64,000 bases of DNA from Streptomyces luteogriseus (GTDB taxonomy: Bacteria; Actinomycetota; Actinomycetes; Streptomycetales; Streptomycetaceae): assembly GCF_014205055.1 (NCBI RefSeq), contig NZ_JACHMS010000001.1:1054001-1118000 (forward strand). Reading direction: 5' to 3'. Shown piece after piece: positions 35,800 to 45,240 of the stretch; the stretch's first letter is position 1, and every line of letters starts with the position of its first letter. The notes below the pieces were generated by a model. It saw nothing but the letters and a program-made list of their open reading frames with translations. It was not told where the DNA came from and searched no databases. A program made the translations under genes and the position numbers.

Positions 35800-36837
35800 C
35801 TAGGCCGACCCCCGCCGCACCAGCGTCGTCGGCAGCACCACGCTCGACGGGGTCGCCCCGACGCCCTCCCGCGGGGCGTCCCGGTCCAGGCCGCGCAGCA
35901 GCAGGCGGGCCATCAGGCGGCCCATCTCCTCTATGTCCTGACGGACCGTGGTGAGGGGCGGGTCGGTCTGCTCCGCGACGGGCCGCATGTCGTCGAAGCC
36001 GATCACGGCCACGTCGTCGGGGACCCGGCGGCCGGCCCCGCGCAGGACGCGCAACGCCCCGGAGGCCATGAGGTCGTTGGCGGCGAACACCGCGTCCACG
36101 TCCGGGCAGCGCTCCAGGAGCTCGCGCATCGCCCGCTCACCCCCGGCGGGAGTGAAGTCGGCTTCGGCGATCAGCCGCGGGTCGGCGTCCACCATGACGT
36201 CCCGGTAGCCGTCGAGGCGGTCGGCGGCGGACGTCTGGTCGAGGGCGCCGGTGATGTGCGCGATCCGGGTGCGGCCGAGACCGGCCAGGTGGCGGACGGC
36301 GTCGCGGGCACCGCCGCGGTTGTCGCTGTCGACGTAGACCACCTCGCGCCGGTCACCGCTCCAGCCGGGCCGCCCGCCGAAGACGGTGGGGATGCCGGCC
36401 CGCTGGATGAGCTCCGGCAGCGGATCGTCGAGGTGCAGGGAGAAGACGAGGGCCCCGTCGACATGTCCGCCGGCGAGGTAGCGGCCGACGCGGGCGTGGT
36501 CGTCCCGGCCCTCCGTGAGCAGCAGCACGAGCTGGTTGTCGTGAGCGGTGAGCTCCTTGCTGATGCCGCGCAGCTGGAGCGCGAAGAACGGGTCGGCGAA
36601 GACCCGGGTCTCCGGCTCGGCGACGACGACCGCGATCGCGTCGTGCCGCCGTGTCACCAGGGAACGGGCGGCCTGGTTGGGCACGTACCCGAGCTCGTCG
36701 ACGGCCCTGCGGACCCGCTCCACGAGGATGTCCCGCACCCCGTCTCCGCCGTTGACCACACGGGACACGGTGGCCCGCGAGACACCGGCCCGGGCGGCCA
36801 CGGCCTCCAGGGTGGGACGCGGCGCTGTGTCGGTCAC
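35800..36837 (-). CDS. LacI-family transcriptional regulator
   Basis: GTG 36837 is preferred because GAGGAG lies seven bases before it; a GTG five codons upstream is also in frame. The 345-residue protein has the LacI HTH (TLEAVAARAGVSRATVSRVVNG, hinge helix NQAARSLV) and a periplasmic-binding-protein-like sensor domain with ADPFFALQLRGI, VFAANDLMASGALRVL and VAVIGFDDMRPV. It should respond to a sugar or related ligand. A perfect palindrome of LacI/CebR type lies 58 bases upstream, implying autoregulation. The small laccase gene begins a separate unit upstream on the same strand. Confidence 0.92.
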   Translation of the reverse strand: MTDTAPRPTLEAVAARAGVSRATVSRVVNGGDGVRDILVERVRRAVDELGYVPNQAARSLVTRRHDAIAVVVAEPETRVFADPFFALQLRGISKELTAHDNQLVLLLTEGRDDHARVGRYLAGGHVDGALVFSLHLDDPLPELIQRAGIPTVFGGRPGWSGDRREVVYVDSDNRGGARDAVRHLAGLGRTRIAHITGALDQTSAADRLDGYRDVMVDADPRLIAEADFTPAGGERAMRELLERCPDVDAVFAANDLMASGALRVLRGAGRRVPDDVAVIGFDDMRPVAEQTDPPLTTVRQDIEEMGRLMARLLLRGLDRDAPREGVGATPSSVVLPTTLVRRGSA

Positions 36838-36894
36838 TTCAGGGCTCCTCACCTGCGGCTGCGGATCAGGATAGCCCCGGACACACGGCGTGGT

Positions 36895-36906
36895 GAGAGC
36901 GCTCTC
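36895..36906. promoter_or_regulatory. LacI-type operator
   Basis: GAGAGCGCTCTC is a perfect 12-bp palindrome with the central GC step of Streptomyces LacI/CebR-family operators. It lies in the promoter region of the LacI gene, so autoregulation is likely. It is also between the laccase stop and the LacI start. Confidence 0.7.
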
Positions 36907-36944
36907 GCGTGCCGACCGGCACGGACGGGGAGAGCAGCCGCCCG

Positions 36945-37952
36945 TCAGTGCTCGTGGCCGCCGCCCGCCGGCTCCTCCCCGTGCTCGTGCCCGCCGCCCG
37001 CCGGCTCGCCGTGCTCGTGCGGGTCGTACCCCGGAATGGTGCCGTCCGGCTTCTTCACCAGGAACAGTCCGACCATCCCCATGTCGGAGTGGCTCTGGAC
37101 GTGGCAGTGGTACATCCAGGCGCCGGCGCCGACCCCCTCCCCCGCGATCACCTGGAAGCCGAAGGAGTCGGCCGGACCCGTGATCTTGTTGTCGATGACC
37201 TGACTGGGGTCGTCGGGGCCGGTCAGCATGCCGGTGCGGTTGTCCGCCCAGCGGTGACCGTGCATGTGGAACGTGTGGTAGAACTCGCCGTGCGTGATCA
37301 CGACGAACTCCACGCGATCCCCCACCGTGGCCTCGAAGTCCGGCCCGGAGTGCGGCGGCTTGTTGTTGATGCGCATGTCGTTGAAGACGACCGTGTGGGT
37401 CCGGTCGGGCAGGACGTCGCCCTTGCGGCGGACGATCACCGGGCCGAAGAGGCCCTTCTGCAGCCCCACAGTGCCGTGTTCCGTGCCGACGACGTGGTCG
37501 TGGTAGTGCCAGTAGCCCGCGCTGCCCGAGCGCCAGGTGCCGTCCTTGCGGCGGCCGGGGGCGTGGGTGCGCCAGGTGTAGGTGCGGGTGCCGCCCGGCT
37601 CGACATGACTGCGGTTCAGTTTCGTGCCGTCGCTGGTGATCTCGTAGTCCAGACCGTGGACGTGCAGGCTGACCTCCACGTCCATCGTGTTCTCGAACTC
37701 GACGTGCAGCGTGTCGCCTTCGTTGAGTTCGATCAGCGGGCCGGGGATGCTCGCCTTGCCCTTCTCCAGGCCGTAGCCCATCTGTCCGTCGGGGAGCTTC
37801 TCGGCGTAGAGCTTGATGCGCTTCACCTCACCCCCGGCCGGCGCCGTCTTCACCGGTCCGGCGGCGCTCACGGCCTCCGGCGCCACGGACAACGATGTCG
37901 CGACGGCCGCGCCGCCCAGCAGGACCCGCCGGTTGAAGCTGCGTCTGTCCAT
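36945..37952 (-). CDS. Two-domain multicopper oxidase (small laccase, SLAC/EpoA type)
   Basis: ATG 37952 ([14 protein letters not shown]) begins a twin-arginine signal, so the folded, copper-loaded enzyme is exported by Tat. The 335-residue two-domain form carries all copper-ligand motifs: [28 protein letters not shown] and [13 protein letters not shown] (type 1 Cys and His). The C-terminus is a His/Glu/Gly-rich tail (repeats of EPAGGGHEH) that may bind metal. It oxidises phenols with reduction of oxygen to water and is linked to morphogenesis and lignin-type substrates in Streptomyces. From memory SCO6712 is the orthologue. It is divergent from the ThuA-domain gene. Confidence 0.95.
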   Translation of the reverse strand: MDRRSFNRRVLLGGAAVATSLSVAPEAVSAAGPVKTAPAGGEVKRIKLYAEKLPDGQMGYGLEKGKASIPGPLIELNEGDTLHVEFENTMDVEVSLHVHGLDYEITSDGTKLNRSHVEPGGTRTYTWRTHAPGRRKDGTWRSGSAGYWHYHDHVVGTEHGTVGLQKGLFGPVIVRRKGDVLPDRTHTVVFNDMRINNKPPHSGPDFEATVGDRVEFVVITHGEFYHTFHMHGHRWADNRTGMLTGPDDPSQVIDNKITGPADSFGFQVIAGEGVGAGAWMYHCHVQSHSDMGMVGLFLVKKPDGTIPGYDPHEHGEPAGGGHEHGEEPAGGGHEH

Positions 37953-38141
37953 GCGGAACTCCCCACCCTGGTAAGGCATTTACGGAGGCGTACCTGTGAT
38001 GAACCTGTGCGACGGTACCGGCCGCACTCCCGTTTATCCACACTCAAGACAAAGTTGGTGCCATCTCGGTCATAGGTATTGGCGAGACGCGCAAAGCGGT
38101 TTAGCTTCCTTGGCGGTGTTGCTGTGACCGAGGAGGTGCCC

Positions 38142-40622
38142 ATGCACTTACGAGGGTTGAGCAAGTCAAGACGCGTCTGGGCGGCGTCCGTTGCCGCCGG
38201 GGTCGTGACCGCCGGGCTGCTGTCGGGCCCGGCCGCGAACGCGCGCCCTTTCCCCGAACCCCCGCTGACAACGATGTCGATCAAGTCGCCGCCGGGCGGC
38301 GCGAACGTACGGGTGCTGATCTTCCACGGTTCCGCGGCGGCCGGGGAGGAGTCGCCGGTGGTGAACGCCGGGATCGAGGCCATCGAGGACATCGGCCTGA
38401 CCGGCCCGGCGAACCGCCGCTTCAAGGTGCAGGCCACCGGCGACGCCTCGGTGTTCACCGACGAGACGAGGCTCGGCCGCTTCAACGCGATCGTGTTCCT
38501 GACCGGCGGGGGCGACGTCCTCGACGCGGAGCAGGAGGCGGGCCTGGAGGCGTACATGGAGGCCGGCGGCGGGTTCGTCGGCATTCATGACGCGGCGCGC
38601 GCGGAGCCGTACTCGGACTGGTTCACCGGCCTGGTGGGTGCCCGTCCGGCCGCCTCCAGCCCGACGGCCGTCCAGCGCGCGACCGTCGAGGTCGGCGACC
38701 GCGGGCACCCCGCCACCAAGGACCTGCCGGTGCAGTGGAAGCGCCCGGACCAGTGGCTGAACTGGGTGAAGAACCCGTCGGGCGACGTGCACACGGTGGC
38801 CCGGGTCCGCGAGTCGACGTACCAGCCGGGCTCGGGCTCCAACGGCTGGGACCATCCGGTCAGCTGGTGCCGTGACTACGACGGCGGACGGTCCTTCTAC
38901 ACGGGCATGGGCGGCACGGTGTCGTCGTACGACGAGACCGACTTCCGCGATCATCTGCGCGGCGCGCTGATGTGGACGACCCGGCTGGAGCAGGCCGACT
39001 GCAAGGCGACCATCAACGCCAACTACGCGGCGGAGCGGCTGACCAAGCCTAACCAGCCCGGGCAGAACGACCAGATCGGCGAGCCGCACGGGATGGTCAC
39101 CGCGCCCGACGGCCGGGTGTTCTACATCGGCCGGGGCGGCGCGGACTCCTCGCAGCCCGTGATCACGGACTGGAACAACCCCGACATCGGCAAGGGCAAG
39201 GGCGAGATCCACGTCTACGACCCGAAGACCAAGCAGGTCACCCTGGCCGGGGCGCTCACCGTCTTCGGCAACAAGGGCGGCGGCGACGAGCTGGTCAAGG
39301 TCGAGGAGGGGCTGCTCGGCATCGAGCTGGACCCGCGGTTCGCGCAGAACGGCTGGGTGTATCTGCACTACACACCGCACGAGCGGATCGACCGCGAGAC
39401 GCGGATGGCGGAGCGGAGGGTCTCCCGGTTCACGCTCGATCGGGCCACGAACAAGCTGGACCTCGCCAGTGAGAAGGTCCTGCTGAAATGGCCGGTGCAG
39501 ATCCACAGTTGCTGCCACGCGGGCGGCGGGATGGCCTGGGACTCCAAGGGCAACCTGTACATCGCCACCGGTGACAACAACTCCAGTGGCTTCAGCTCCG
39601 GTTACTCGGGCAACAACCCGGAGCCGAACTACAAGGGCGTCTCCTTCGCGGACGCGCGCCGCACCGCGGGCAACACCAACAACCTCAACGGCAAGATCCT
39701 GCGCATCCACCCGGAGCCGGACGGGACGTACACGCTCCCCGCGGGCAATCTCTTCACCGGGAAGGAGCCCGACGAGGGCGGCGGCAAGACGCGCGGCGAG
39801 ATCTATGTGATGGGCGTCCGCAACCCCGCGCGCATCTCCGTCGACAAGTCGACCGACGTGCTCTACGCGGGCTGGGTCGGCCCCGACGCGAGTGCGCCGT
39901 CGACGACCTGGGGCCCGGCCAAGTACGACACGTTCGCCGCGATCACCGAGGCGGGCAACCGCGGCTGGCCGTACTGCATGGGCAACAAGCAGCCCTACCG
40001 GGACCGGAATCTGCCGGATCCGTCCAAGCCGCTGGGCTGGTACGACTGCGACCACCCGAAGAACGAGTCGCCGAACAACGACGGCCTGGTCAATCTGCCG
40101 CCGGTGACCGGCAACAACATCTGGTACTCGCCCTCGGGCGGCGGCCCGGACTACCCGCGCGACGCGAACGGCGTCCCGTCGTACAAGCCGGCGGAGGCCA
40201 CCTACCGGCTGCCCTGGCTGAAGGGCGGCGGGCAGGCCGCGATGAACGGGCCGGTCTACCGCTACGGCACGGTCGCGGCCGACAGCGCCGTGAAGTGGCC
40301 GGCGTACTGGGACGGCAAGTGGTTCGTCGGTGACTTCTACGACGCCGACCAGCCGCGCAACGCGGTGCTCATGGACCCGAAGACGCAAGGAGACGGCGGT
40401 CTGCCGGTGCACGCGGAGTCGCTGAAGAAGATCGTGCCGATCGGCAACGACGGCATCAAGAACCTCATGGACTGGAAGTTCGGTCCGGACGGCGCGCTGT
40501 ACGTCCTCGACTACGGGCGCGGCTTCTTCACCTCGGACTCCAAGTCGGCCCTGTGGCGGGTCACCTACAAGGGCGGCGGGCCCACCCCGGCCGTCGGCCA
40601 GTTGGCGAGGGGGACCGAGTGA
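38142..40622 (+). CDS. Secreted ThuA-domain / PQQ-type sugar dehydrogenase fusion
   Basis: ATG 38142 follows AGGAGG. The 826-residue exported protein has a signal peptide (SVAAGVVTAGLLSGPAANA). Residues about 50-290 form a ThuA-like trehalose-utilisation domain (VRVLIFHGSAAAGEE, VGIHDAARAEPYSDWF, SWCRDYDGGRSFYTGMGG). Residues about 310-800 form a six-bladed glucose/sorbosone dehydrogenase-like propeller (GMVTAPDGRVFYIGRGG, LGIELDPRFAQNGWVYLHY, MAWDSKGNLYIATGDN, GVRNPARISVDKSTD). Such fusions are thought to oxidise or bind extracellular carbohydrates with PQQ. Its stop overlaps the next start (GTGA), so the two products are made together. Confidence 0.9.
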   Translation: MHLRGLSKSRRVWAASVAAGVVTAGLLSGPAANARPFPEPPLTTMSIKSPPGGANVRVLIFHGSAAAGEESPVVNAGIEAIEDIGLTGPANRRFKVQATGDASVFTDETRLGRFNAIVFLTGGGDVLDAEQEAGLEAYMEAGGGFVGIHDAARAEPYSDWFTGLVGARPAASSPTAVQRATVEVGDRGHPATKDLPVQWKRPDQWLNWVKNPSGDVHTVARVRESTYQPGSGSNGWDHPVSWCRDYDGGRSFYTGMGGTVSSYDETDFRDHLRGALMWTTRLEQADCKATINANYAAERLTKPNQPGQNDQIGEPHGMVTAPDGRVFYIGRGGADSSQPVITDWNNPDIGKGKGEIHVYDPKTKQVTLAGALTVFGNKGGGDELVKVEEGLLGIELDPRFAQNGWVYLHYTPHERIDRETRMAERRVSRFTLDRATNKLDLASEKVLLKWPVQIHSCCHAGGGMAWDSKGNLYIATGDNNSSGFSSGYSGNNPEPNYKGVSFADARRTAGNTNNLNGKILRIHPEPDGTYTLPAGNLFTGKEPDEGGGKTRGEIYVMGVRNPARISVDKSTDVLYAGWVGPDASAPSTTWGPAKYDTFAAITEAGNRGWPYCMGNKQPYRDRNLPDPSKPLGWYDCDHPKNESPNNDGLVNLPPVTGNNIWYSPSGGGPDYPRDANGVPSYKPAEATYRLPWLKGGGQAAMNGPVYRYGTVAADSAVKWPAYWDGKWFVGDFYDADQPRNAVLMDPKTQGDGGLPVHAESLKKIVPIGNDGIKNLMDWKFGPDGALYVLDYGRGFFTSDSKSALWRVTYKGGGPTPAVGQLARGTE

Positions 40623-42811
40623 TCCGGCACCGAAGAGTCTGGGCCGCCCTGCTGGCCGCCCTGCTAATGATGCTCGGCGTGCAGGCGCTGCCCGCCGCCG
40701 GGCAGCCCGGGAAGGAGGCCGCCGACCAGGTGCTCACCTGGACGGCCGGCAACGACATCGACAAGTACCTCTCGGCGCCGAAGACGGCCGTCGCCGGGAC
40801 GGCCACGATCGTCTTCGAGAACAGCGCGGCCACCGGCAACACCACGGGCATGCCGCACACACTGACGTTCGTGACCAGCGACCCCGAGTTCAACAGCGAC
40901 GTGCAGCTCAACATCCTGGCCAACCCCAACGACGCCCAGGGCGGCAAGCACACCGCCCAGGTCACGCTCACGCCCGGCCGGTACTTCTACCACTGCACCA
41001 TCCCCGGCCACGGCCAGATGCAGGGCATCCTGACGGTGACCGAGGGCACCGGCGAGGACACCACGGCGCCCGAGGCGTCGGCGCAGGTGAGCGGCACGCA
41101 GAACGCGCAGGGCGAGTACGTCGGTTCGGCGAGCGTGGCACTGCACGCCACCGACGAGGGCGGCTCCGGTGTGGAGAGGATCGAGTACGCGATCGGTGAG
41201 GCGGGTGCCTGGCAGCCGTACACCACGCCGGTCGTCGTCGACCAGGTCGGCAGCCACACGGTCCGCTATCGCGCGTTCGACAAGGCGGGGAACGTCTCAA
41301 CCGACAAGAGCGCCGCGTTCACGGTCGTCGCTCCCCAGTCGGACGACACCACCGCGCCGGAGACCTCGGCGACGGTGAGCGGTGAGCGCGACGCCGACGG
41401 GGCGTACATCGACATGGCGACGGTCACCGTCTCGGCCTCCGACACGGGGACCGGGGTCAACACCATCGAGTACGCGATCGGCTCCGGTGCCTGGCAGCCG
41501 TACACAGCGCCCGTGATGGTGCACCAGGTGGGTGCGCACACGGTCCGCTACCGCGCCACCGACAAGGCGGGCAACGTGGCGGCCGAGAAGAACGTGCGGT
41601 TCACGGTCGTCGCGGCGCCGCCCGCGGACACCACCGCGCCGGTGACGGGCGTGACCGTGGAGGGCACGAAGAACTCCGCCGGGGCGTACGTCAACAGCGC
41701 CCGGGTGACGGTCACGGCGACCGACGAGCACGGCTCGGGCGTCGAGCGGATCGAGTACTCGCTGGACGGCGGCCCCTACCTGGCGTACTCGGCGCCGGTG
41801 GTGGTCGACCGGGCGGGCGCTCATACGGTGGCGTACCGGGCGACGGACAAGGCGGGCAACACCGCCGCGGCCCGCACGGTGGCCTTCACGGTGGTCTCCG
41901 GGCAGGTCCCGGCGCCCGACTGCCCCGAGTATGACGAGCGGTTGACGGTGATCGTCGGCACGGTCGACTCGGGCGTGCGCAACCGTGTCACGGACAACCG
42001 CTGCCGGATCGGCGAGCTGATCGAGGACGAGAAGGAGTGGACGTCCCAGGCGCTGTTCCTCAAGCACGTGGACTCCGTCCTCGCCGCGCTGCTGAAGGAA
42101 GGCGTGATCGACCAGCGGGAGTCCAGGGCGATCCGGAAGGCGGCCCGGCAGTCCGGGATCGGCAAGCCGGGGCAGACCGAGGGCTACCGGGCGCTGTTCG
42201 ACGGCACCGCGGAGTCCCTCGCCAAGTGGCAGCAGGTGGGCGGCGGTTCGTTCGGGCTGAACCAGGACGGGACGATCACGTCCAGCACCACGACGCCCGG
42301 GATGGGCATGCTGTGGTTCCCGCAGCGCAAGTACGGCGACTTCTCGCTGAAGCTCCAGTGGCGGGACGACGCCCCGGGCACGGGCAACGCCAACTCCGGT
42401 GTGTTCGTGCGCTTCCCGTGGGTCCACGACCATCCGGAGGAGTCCCGCCCCGAGTGGGTCGCCATCAAGTACGGGCACGAGGTGCAGGTGCTCGACCGGC
42501 CCGACGGCGACATCTACAAGACGGGATCGGTCTACGGCTTCGACCGGGTGGGCCTGGCCGGCGCGGGCGTGACGCAGAAGGGCACCTGGAACGACTACGA
42601 GGTCCGTGTGGAAGGCCAGCACTACTCGGTGTTCCGCAACGGCGTGCTGATCAACGAGTTCGACAACACCGGCGGCCAGGAGTTCAGCCCGCCCCGCTCG
42701 GACGACCCCGGCACGGACGGTCGGCGGTTCTCCTCCGGCTACATCGGGCTCCAGGTGCACGGCACGACGGATGTGGTCTCGTACCGCGACATCCGGATCA
42801 GGGAGCTGTAG
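40619..42811 (+). CDS. Secreted cupredoxin, OmpL47-type repeats and DUF1080 domain protein
   Basis: GTG 40619 overlaps the previous stop, giving 730 residues with a signal peptide (ALLAALLMMLGVQALPAAG). Residues about 40-140 are a plastocyanin/azurin-like cupredoxin whose copper site is visible (GRYFYHCTIPGHGQMQG). Three repeats of about 95 residues follow, each starting DTTAPE or DTTAPV and ending VRYRATDKAGN or similar, of the OmpL47/bacterial Ig-like type. After a charged helical stretch the C-terminal 190 residues are a DUF1080/3-keto-glycoside-hydrolase beta-jelly roll (FDGTAESLAKWQQVG, NSGVFVRFPW). With the coupled dehydrogenase this suggests an extracellular electron-transfer and sugar-processing module. 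Confidence 0.88.
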   Translation: MIRHRRVWAALLAALLMMLGVQALPAAGQPGKEAADQVLTWTAGNDIDKYLSAPKTAVAGTATIVFENSAATGNTTGMPHTLTFVTSDPEFNSDVQLNILANPNDAQGGKHTAQVTLTPGRYFYHCTIPGHGQMQGILTVTEGTGEDTTAPEASAQVSGTQNAQGEYVGSASVALHATDEGGSGVERIEYAIGEAGAWQPYTTPVVVDQVGSHTVRYRAFDKAGNVSTDKSAAFTVVAPQSDDTTAPETSATVSGERDADGAYIDMATVTVSASDTGTGVNTIEYAIGSGAWQPYTAPVMVHQVGAHTVRYRATDKAGNVAAEKNVRFTVVAAPPADTTAPVTGVTVEGTKNSAGAYVNSARVTVTATDEHGSGVERIEYSLDGGPYLAYSAPVVVDRAGAHTVAYRATDKAGNTAAARTVAFTVVSGQVPAPDCPEYDERLTVIVGTVDSGVRNRVTDNRCRIGELIEDEKEWTSQALFLKHVDSVLAALLKEGVIDQRESRAIRKAARQSGIGKPGQTEGYRALFDGTAESLAKWQQVGGGSFGLNQDGTITSSTTTPGMGMLWFPQRKYGDFSLKLQWRDDAPGTGNANSGVFVRFPWVHDHPEESRPEWVAIKYGHEVQVLDRPDGDIYKTGSVYGFDRVGLAGAGVTQKGTWNDYEVRVEGQHYSVFRNGVLINEFDNTGGQEFSPPRSDDPGTDGRRFSSGYIGLQVHGTTDVVSYRDIRIREL

Positions 42812-43829
42812 GAGGCTCCTTCTCCTTGCGGGCCCTGCTCGGCTGTACCCGTCTGGGCTCCCCCGGCATCTTCGGATACTCGGGCGGGTACGGCAGGTCG
42901 CCCAGTCCGTGGTCGTGTTCGTCGCGGCGGGCGAGGTCGAGCAGGGCCTCCAGGGAGTAACGCGTGTCGTCCATGTCCGCGTGCACGTCGCCGAGTTCGG
43001 CGAAGCGCGCGGGCATGGTCGCGAGGTCGAAGTCCTGGGGGTGCGCGACGCCGACCTCGTCCCAGCGCAGGGGTGCGGAGACGGGGGCGTGCGGGCGGGG
43101 GCGTACGGAGTAGGCGGAGGCGATCGTGCGGTCGCGTGCGGTCTGGTTGTAGTCCAGGAAGATGCGCTCGCCCCGCTCCTCCTTCCACCACTTGATGGTC
43201 ACGCGCTCGGGCATCCGCCGTTCCATCTCCCGGCCGACGGCGATGGCGGCGCGGCGGACCTGGGTGAAGGTCCAGCGCGGTTCGATGGGCACGAAGACGT
43301 GCAGTCCCCGGCCGCCGGACGTCTTGGGGAAGCCTCGCAGTCCGCCGAACTCGTCGAGCACCGCGCGCAGTTCGTGGGCGGCGCGGGCGGCGTCGTCGTA
43401 GTCGGTGCCGGGCTGCGGATCGAGGTCGATGCGGAGTTCGTCGGGGTGGTCGACGTCGTCGCGGCGTACCGGCCAGGGGTGGAAGGTGAGGGTGCCGAAC
43501 TGGGCGGCCCACACCACCGCCCCGGCCTCGGTGGGGCACATCTCGTCGGCACTGCGGCCGCTGGGGAAGGTGATGTGTGCGGTCGGGATCCAGTCGGGCA
43601 TGTTCTTCGGCGCCCGCTTCTGGAAGAAGTTCTCGCCGTTCACGCCTTCCGGGTAGCGCTCCAGGGTGGTCGGCCGGTCGCGCAGGGCGCGCAGGATGCC
43701 GGGGCCGACGGCGATGTAGTAACGGGCGAGGTCCAGCTTGGTGAAGCCGCGCTCCGGGAAGAACATCTTGTCCGGGCTGGACAGCCGTACGGTCCGGCCG
43801 GCCACCTCCAGTTCCACCGCGTCACCCAT
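42798..43829 (-). CDS. LigD-type polymerase domain protein (non-homologous end joining)
   Basis: ATG 43829 (MGDAVELEVAGRTVRLSSPDK) gives a 343-residue stand-alone LigD polymerase of the archaeo-eukaryotic primase superfamily, which fills gaps with ribonucleotides at DNA ends held by Ku. Key motifs are PDKMFFPERGFTKLDLARYY, the metal-binding aspartates in DELRIDLDPQPG near residue 133, PKTSGGRGLHVFVPI and the phosphate-binding RTIASAYSVRP. A Lys/Glu/Pro-rich tail ends the protein. The last 14 bases overlap the convergent DUF1080 gene. The mobile element begins right upstream, so its native promoter or upstream partner genes may have been displaced. Confidence 0.92.
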   Translation of the reverse strand: MGDAVELEVAGRTVRLSSPDKMFFPERGFTKLDLARYYIAVGPGILRALRDRPTTLERYPEGVNGENFFQKRAPKNMPDWIPTAHITFPSGRSADEMCPTEAGAVVWAAQFGTLTFHPWPVRRDDVDHPDELRIDLDPQPGTDYDDAARAAHELRAVLDEFGGLRGFPKTSGGRGLHVFVPIEPRWTFTQVRRAAIAVGREMERRMPERVTIKWWKEERGERIFLDYNQTARDRTIASAYSVRPRPHAPVSAPLRWDEVGVAHPQDFDLATMPARFAELGDVHADMDDTRYSLEALLDLARRDEHDHGLGDLPYPPEYPKMPGEPRRVQPSRARKEKEPPTAP

Positions 43830-43982
43830 GCCCGCCACGGTAGGCGTAGCCCGCACACCTCGCATATCGGGCACCTCGGGGCGTATCAGAGCAGAATCGG
43901 TCCATGGATCTGCGGAGAACCGAATAGCCACAGTTCAGACGGCATGCCGCCCTCCGCGCAGATGCTTTTCTCTCACAATTTC
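43830..43982. other. Probable left junction of the integrated element (attachment site not resolved)
   Basis: This 153-base gap lies between the chromosomal ligD start and the integrase stop. It contains no tRNA gene or tRNA 3' fragment, so insertion seems not to be in a tRNA. An inverted repeat TCGGT/ACCGA flanks 20-odd bases near 43900. The core attachment sequence cannot be assigned without the right end. Confidence 0.4.
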
Positions 43983-45191
43983 TCACCCCAACCCGTGGAG
44001 ACCGTCGAGTGCCGCCGCAGCCTCACGGAGATCCTCGGCGTCCGGAGCGACGTACTTCGCCTTGGTGAAGGCGGCGTTCGTGTGCCCCGCCCAGGCGGCC
44101 AACACGACGTCGGACACCCCGTTGACGGCGAGGTACTTGAGAACGGCGTGCCGAGCGTCGTAGAGGCGCACCCGGCGCAGGTGCAGCTCCTCCATCAGCT
44201 CGCAGGCGCGCTCTCGTAGGCGGCGCGTGTTCAGGGGCACGCCGAGCTCGTCGACGAGCACGTAGCCGGACTGGGTGTACCCCTCGCCCGCCGCGAGGCG
44301 TTCACGGGCTTGGAGCGTCTTGAAGCGGCTCAGGGCATCCCACACCAGCCTCGGCAGCGGAAGTGTCCGCTCCCCGCTGGTGGTCTTGGTGTCCTTCTCC
44401 ACGGTGTAGTGGTTGCGGACCATGGTCCTGGTGTTGAGCACCGACACGGTGCCGCGCGTGAGGTCGACGTCCTGCTCCCAGCGCTGGCCGGCCACCTCGG
44501 CCGGTCGCATGCCGATCAGCGATTCCATGAGCGGGGCGCAGAGGCGGTCGTCACGGATGCCGGTGACGAACTGCTGGACCTCGGTGACGGCCCACGGCTT
44601 GCTGACGGGGTTGCGGCGCCTGTCCTGCTTACGGGCCTGTCGGGGGACGTGCACGTACTCGGCGACGTTCGCCCGGACCATCTGCCTGACGAACGCCCGC
44701 CCCAGAATCTCCTTCAGCCTGGCGAGGACCGTGTCCACGCTGCTGGGGCGCAGACCGGTGACCGTCTCCACCGGCCGCTCCGGGTCCCCAGTGAGCACCG
44801 TGACGGGGCGCCTGCGGCCGTTGGTCAACAGCCACTGGACGAACGCCTCGCAGTGGTCCTCGGTGAGCTCCTGGAGCCGGATGCTGCCCAGGCGATCCTT
44901 GATGTAGCTGAGCTGTGTCTCGTAGTTGGGGACCGTGGTGGGCTCCAGGTCCTCCTTCTTCTTGGCGAACCACTCGTCAGCCCACTCCCCCACGGTGATC
45001 TTGTCGGGGACGATCAGCGTGCCGGCTTCCCGCTGGTGCAGGATTCGGGCGCGTTCCTTGAGTGCTTCTGCCTTGGTGTCCTTGGTGACCGTGAGCTGCT
45101 TACGTCTGCCGTTCTCGTCCCGGCCGAGGTCGATGACGAACCGGTACCGGGTCTTGCCGTTCTTGAGAGTGACCTTCTTGATCTCGGCCAC
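43983..45191 (-). CDS. int: Tyrosine site-specific recombinase (integrase)
   Basis: A 402-residue phage-type integrase. The N-terminal arm-binding region (KNGKTRYRFVIDLGRDENGRRKQ) is followed by a SAM-like core-binding domain (TVGEWADEWF to about 145) and the catalytic domain. Catalytic residues visible are Arg in LIGMRPAEVAGQRW, the HxxR-equivalent YDARHAVLKYLA (Ala replaces the usual Leu; first His of the HxxR is Tyr), WAGHTNAAFTKAKY with the His and the nucleophilic Tyr. The substitution in HxxR also occurs in many actinomycete integrases. It reads toward the ligD junction, with the attachment site expected just past its 3' end. Confidence 0.93.
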   Translation of the reverse strand: MAEIKKVTLKNGKTRYRFVIDLGRDENGRRKQLTVTKDTKAEALKERARILHQREAGTLIVPDKITVGEWADEWFAKKKEDLEPTTVPNYETQLSYIKDRLGSIRLQELTEDHCEAFVQWLLTNGRRRPVTVLTGDPERPVETVTGLRPSSVDTVLARLKEILGRAFVRQMVRANVAEYVHVPRQARKQDRRRNPVSKPWAVTEVQQFVTGIRDDRLCAPLMESLIGMRPAEVAGQRWEQDVDLTRGTVSVLNTRTMVRNHYTVEKDTKTTSGERTLPLPRLVWDALSRFKTLQARERLAAGEGYTQSGYVLVDELGVPLNTRRLRERACELMEELHLRRVRLYDARHAVLKYLAVNGVSDVVLAAWAGHTNAAFTKAKYVAPDAEDLREAAAALDGLHGLG

Positions 45192-45240
45192 ACCCCCTCC
45201 TCTCAGTCAGTGGTGCCCCGACCTCAGCGCGCCGGTCGCC

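Noticed and set aside
43830..43982. tRNA gene as integration target
   Set aside because: No acceptor-stem pairing, no GGTTCGA-type T-loop and no cloverleaf could be drawn from this gap.
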